NCBI GenBank assembly: GCA_934401725.1
Contig: CAKRSS010000070.1
Coordinates: 1 to 8,105 of the forward strand
From: an uncultured Eubacteriales bacterium
Lineage (GTDB): Bacteria; Bacillota; Clostridia; Oscillospirales; CAG-272
DNA length: 8,105 bases
Direction of reading: 5' to 3'
Below are positions 5,867-8,105 of the stretch, in pieces (the first letter of the stretch is position 1; every line of letters starts with the position of its first letter). Both the position numbers and the translations under genes were made by a program. The notes under the pieces are model-generated. The model was given only the letters and a program-made list of their open reading frames with translations. It made no database searches and was not told the origin of the DNA.

Positions 5867-6466
5867 ATGAAACCAACTCATTTCCGCAGTGCGATTCTTA
5901 TTTTGGTGGTACTTATGCTGATTTTTCCGACCGGGTGCGCGCAGGGGGTCGGAAGCGATGGGGCGGAATCCTCGGGTCCGACGTCCCAGACACCGGTGAC
6001 CTCGTCGCCGACGGCCTCGGCGGTCGAGAGCGAGCTGCGCGGCTTCTTCTCAGCTTACGGTCACGCGGCTGACGAGAAAAGCAAATACATATTGGTAGAA
6101 ACCCGCGACGACCTCGTCGCCGTCTGCGGCTTTGCGCAGTCCGCGCCCGAGACGAAGGGCTACATAAAATACTGCGGTAACGCCGCCGAGCCCGCGACGC
6201 TCGACGCCTACCCCGCCGGGTATTTCGAGGGCGGCTATCTCATCGCCGTCTGCCTTGAGACGAGCGAGAACAACAGCACCTTCAGTTGCACCGCCCGGCG
6301 CGAGGACGGAACAATTGTTATCGACGCGCGCTGCACCGTCCCGCCCGTGCGTCAGAATACATTCGGCGCGCACATCTGGCTTGTCCCCGTCGAGGGCAGG
6401 TACGCGGGCGAGCAGATACGCATTGACGTCACAATAGAGGAGCTTGTCTCGTCGGCGGGGCAGTGA
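5867..6466 (+). CDS. Small predicted lipoprotein of unknown function
   Basis: A 199-residue secreted protein. The N-terminus has basic residues, a hydrophobic core (about 9-20) and FPTGC, with Cys24 as the likely lipidated residue. The lipobox is imperfect, because Pro replaces the usual Leu at -3. A Ser/Thr/Pro-rich linker (about 27-52) leads to a globular domain (about 53-196) with alternating beta-type segments such as KYILVETRDDLVAVCGFA, GGYLIAVCLE and RIDVTIEELV, and several Cys residues. The general pattern loosely recalls PrcB-like beta domains, but I cannot assign a family. The ATG at 5867 has AAGGAGG 8 bases upstream. It is divergent from the helicase and ends before a terminator at 6567, so it is a single-gene unit. 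It probably sits on the outer face of the cytoplasmic membrane. Confidence 0.85.
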   Translation: MKPTHFRSAILILVVLMLIFPTGCAQGVGSDGAESSGPTSQTPVTSSPTASAVESELRGFFSAYGHAADEKSKYILVETRDDLVAVCGFAQSAPETKGYIKYCGNAAEPATLDAYPAGYFEGGYLIAVCLETSENNSTFSCTARREDGTIVIDARCTVPPVRQNTFGAHIWLVPVEGRYAGEQIRIDVTIEELVSSAGQ

Positions 6467-6519
6467 GACAAGGCCTGTGAGACACAGCGGACAGTAAACC
6501 GTATCTGACAAAACAGTTC

Positions 6520-6528
6520 TTATCCACA
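6520..6528 (+). other. Isolated consensus DnaA box
   Basis: TTATCCACA matches the DnaA box consensus exactly and lies in the intergenic region after the lipoprotein gene. Only one copy is seen and no AT-rich unwinding region or dnaA/dnaN genes are near, so it is not an origin. It may be chance. Confidence 0.35.
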
Positions 6529-6566
6529 CGCTGCGTCACGCCCCCCGGCTGCACGCGGTTATGGCT

Positions 6567-6593
6567 GAAGGGACATATGTCCCTTCTTTTTTT
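6567..6593 (+). terminator. Intrinsic terminator after the lipoprotein gene
   Basis: A perfect 20-base palindrome, GAAGGGACATATGTCCCTTC (6567-6586), gives an 8-bp stem with an ATAT loop and is followed by seven T residues. It insulates the lipoprotein gene from the GGDEF gene promoter 24 bases further on. Confidence 0.92.
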
Positions 6594-6616
6594 GATATGG
6601 TATTGCGCGCAGAGTG

Positions 6617-6645
6617 TTGAAACAGGAGCACAGACGTGGTATAAT
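6617..6645 (+). promoter_or_regulatory. Sigma-A promoter of the GGDEF gene
   Basis: TTGAAA (6617-6622), 17-base spacer, TATAAT (6640-6645). Transcription should start near 6652, which places the ATG at 6651 at or before the RNA 5' end and argues for the downstream GTG start. Confidence 0.85.
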
Positions 6646-6707
6646 AGTAAATGTCAATCGGTGTGGAATTTTCTGCGCCGGCAATGATACACATTCCGGA
6701 GGAAATC

Positions 6708-7991
6708 GTGAAAAAATTCGAAGACAAAACCGCTGCGGCGCGCGACCTGTCCGTCGGCATTTCGGAGGCGGCAGCCGCGAGATTCAAGCGATTCTGCCGC
6801 GAAATTCTCGGGACGGAGGTCGACGAGGTGCCGTCCGAGGAGAGCATATTCATGCGGCAGAGCCTCGCAATCGTCCGCTACGCGACGATTCTGTTTTTGC
6901 TGACAAACGGCCTGTACCTTGTCAAAAACCTCGTCATGCGCACCACGATAACAATCGACATGGTGCCGCTTTACATGATGGTCGCGTCCTCGCTCGGCAT
7001 GCTGCTGTTTCTCTCATTCTATAAGAAATACGGCTCACCGCTCCCGCGGTATGTCCTGCTTGCGTTTTATACCGTGGTCATCGCCAGCGTGACCGTTTTC
7101 ATGGTCTCCTGCAACTACCACGGCATCGGACTTTCGATTTCGATGTGCTATCTTTTCATCATCATGGTCGCGCCGACGTACAAACTGCCCGACACGGTGT
7201 TCATATGCGTTCTCATATCCGTCAGCTGGTGGCTGCCGGACGTGCTGCCCTACTCGGAGAATTATAATCTGTTCAAGCATTTTCTGCTGAGGTTCGCCGT
7301 GGTGGTCGGATTTTTCGCCGTCCGTTCCGTCTTTATGCGCCAGGCTTCGACCGAGCGGTGCGTCAAGGAGATGAGCAATTCCTTTGTCAAGCTCGCCTAC
7401 AACGATCTGATGACGGGCACGCTGAACAAAAAGGCCCTGGAGGTATACCGCGCCTACGTCACCGGGCACCTCTCTCCCGCGCAGGTCAGCGTTATTATAT
7501 ACGACGTCGACGATTTCAAGTCCTACAACGATCACTACTCGCACATGAAGGGCGATGAGGCGCTGCGGCTGGTGTCCGAGAGCGTGGTCGGCGTGCTTGA
7601 GCGGGAGGGGAGGTATCTCTTCCGGTTCGGCGGCGAGGAGTTTATCGTCATACTGCCGGATGTCGCCGAGGACGACGCGCGCGAGCTTGCCGTCGGGCTG
7701 CTCGGAGCCGTCCGCGCCGCCGCCATCCCGCGCGACGACCTTGAGGACGAGCCGGACGCTGCGGACACTCTGAATGGGCCGGACATTCCGGACGCTCCGA
7801 CCGACCCGAGCATCCAAAGCACTCCGACCGCTCCCCCGAAACGCATAGTGACCGCCTCGTTCGGCGTGGCCTGCGGCACGGGCGCAGAGCTTGGCGACCT
7901 CTCTATCATCGCCAAGGCAGACCGGCAACTGTACGTCTGCAAAAACGGCGTCAAGGACTGCGTCGCGGCAGGCGGAGAGATATACAGGTAG
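6708..7991 (+). CDS. Membrane-bound GGDEF protein, predicted diguanylate cyclase
   Basis: A 427-residue protein from the GTG at 6708, which has GGAGG 5 bases upstream; the longer frame from ATG 6651 would begin at the transcription start. Residues 1-50 are a polar N-terminus. About six membrane helices follow (near 52-73, 85-104, 114-135, 140-155, 163-180 and 189-207). The GGDEF domain covers about 231-421: DLMTGTLNK, the metal-site segment YDVDDFKSYND (about 265-275), FGGEEF (307-312), TASFGVA and the ADRQLY segment. GGEEF is an active-type signature, so it probably makes cyclic di-GMP from two GTP. The inhibitory RxxD site is RxxR (299-302). An acidic, Pro-rich insert (about 343-377) interrupts the domain before the RIVTASFGVA strand. 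The membrane part resembles no sensor domain I can name. It has its own promoter; a partner effector is not in the window. Confidence 0.9.
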   Translation: MKKFEDKTAAARDLSVGISEAAAARFKRFCREILGTEVDEVPSEESIFMRQSLAIVRYATILFLLTNGLYLVKNLVMRTTITIDMVPLYMMVASSLGMLLFLSFYKKYGSPLPRYVLLAFYTVVIASVTVFMVSCNYHGIGLSISMCYLFIIMVAPTYKLPDTVFICVLISVSWWLPDVLPYSENYNLFKHFLLRFAVVVGFFAVRSVFMRQASTERCVKEMSNSFVKLAYNDLMTGTLNKKALEVYRAYVTGHLSPAQVSVIIYDVDDFKSYNDHYSHMKGDEALRLVSESVVGVLEREGRYLFRFGGEEFIVILPDVAEDDARELAVGLLGAVRAAAIPRDDLEDEPDAADTLNGPDIPDAPTDPSIQSTPTAPPKRIVTASFGVACGTGAELGDLSIIAKADRQLYVCKNGVKDCVAAGGEIYR

Positions 7992-8072
7992 GTTGTTTCA
8001 GCAACGAAAAAATTTTTTGAAAAATGTCCTCGGGCGTGAGAATTTTTCAGAGTTTTGTCGACATATATTTAT

Positions 8073-8105
8073 GGAGGGTGCTTTTCAGGGTGGTTATTGT
8101 TAGGG
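8073..8105 (+). other. Possible leader and ribosome binding site of a gene beyond the window
   Basis: After the GGDEF gene an AT-rich stretch (about 8000-8072) leads to TATGGAGGG, a strong Shine-Dalgarno-like site at 8073-8078. A GTG at 8090 with an open frame to the edge is 12 bases away, rather far, so the true start may lie to the right. No product can be named. Confidence 0.3.

Noticed and set aside
6467..6650. Riboswitch, for example for cyclic di-GMP, before the GGDEF gene
   Set aside because: The leader is only about 55 bases after the predicted transcription start and the upstream part is a terminator.

Overview
The window looks like chromosomal DNA from a GC-rich, spore-forming member of the Clostridia (Firmicutes), possibly an Oscillospiraceae-like gut lineage. 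The evidence is a spmA-spmB spore maturation pair, a small AbrB/SpoVT-type regulator, GGAGG ribosome binding sites before nearly every gene, and five near-consensus sigma-A promoters, all with 17-bp spacers. The family-level placement is inference.

Layout from left to right. Positions 1-690 hold no gene I can support. The stretch is a mosaic of repeats: a perfect 12-bp stem-loop, three degenerate direct repeats and an 18-bp tandem duplication. A near-perfect sigma-A promoter (691-719, minus strand) fires leftward into it. Positions 763-2416 are a leftward operon: spmA, spmB (4-base stop/start overlap) and a small unidentified one-helix membrane protein. SpmA carries an unusual Arg/Ala/Ser/Pro-rich tail. 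An AT-rich intergenic region then separates this operon from a rightward gene for an 82-residue AbrB-type regulator with a C-terminal four-cysteine, probably zinc-binding, module. That gene ends in three successive terminator-like hairpins.

Positions 3053-5698 (minus strand) encode an 881-residue superfamily II DEAH-box helicase with two predicted membrane helices near residues 664-722 and an uncharacterised C-terminal domain, an uncommon architecture. Its promoter lies back to back with the promoter of a small lipoprotein gene (5867-6466, plus strand). A strong intrinsic terminator follows the lipoprotein gene. After it comes a separately promoted gene for a membrane-bound GGDEF protein, a predicted diguanylate cyclase with about six membrane helices. 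Its real start is probably the GTG at 6708, and its GGDEF domain is interrupted by a Pro/Asp-rich insert. The last 110 bases hold the leader of a gene that probably lies beyond the window.

The genes fall into separate transcription units, so I do not see a convincing multi-gene new system. The observations most worth following are the membrane-anchored DEAH helicase with its divergent lipoprotein partner, the promoter firing into the repeat mosaic, and the unidentified third gene of the spm operon.
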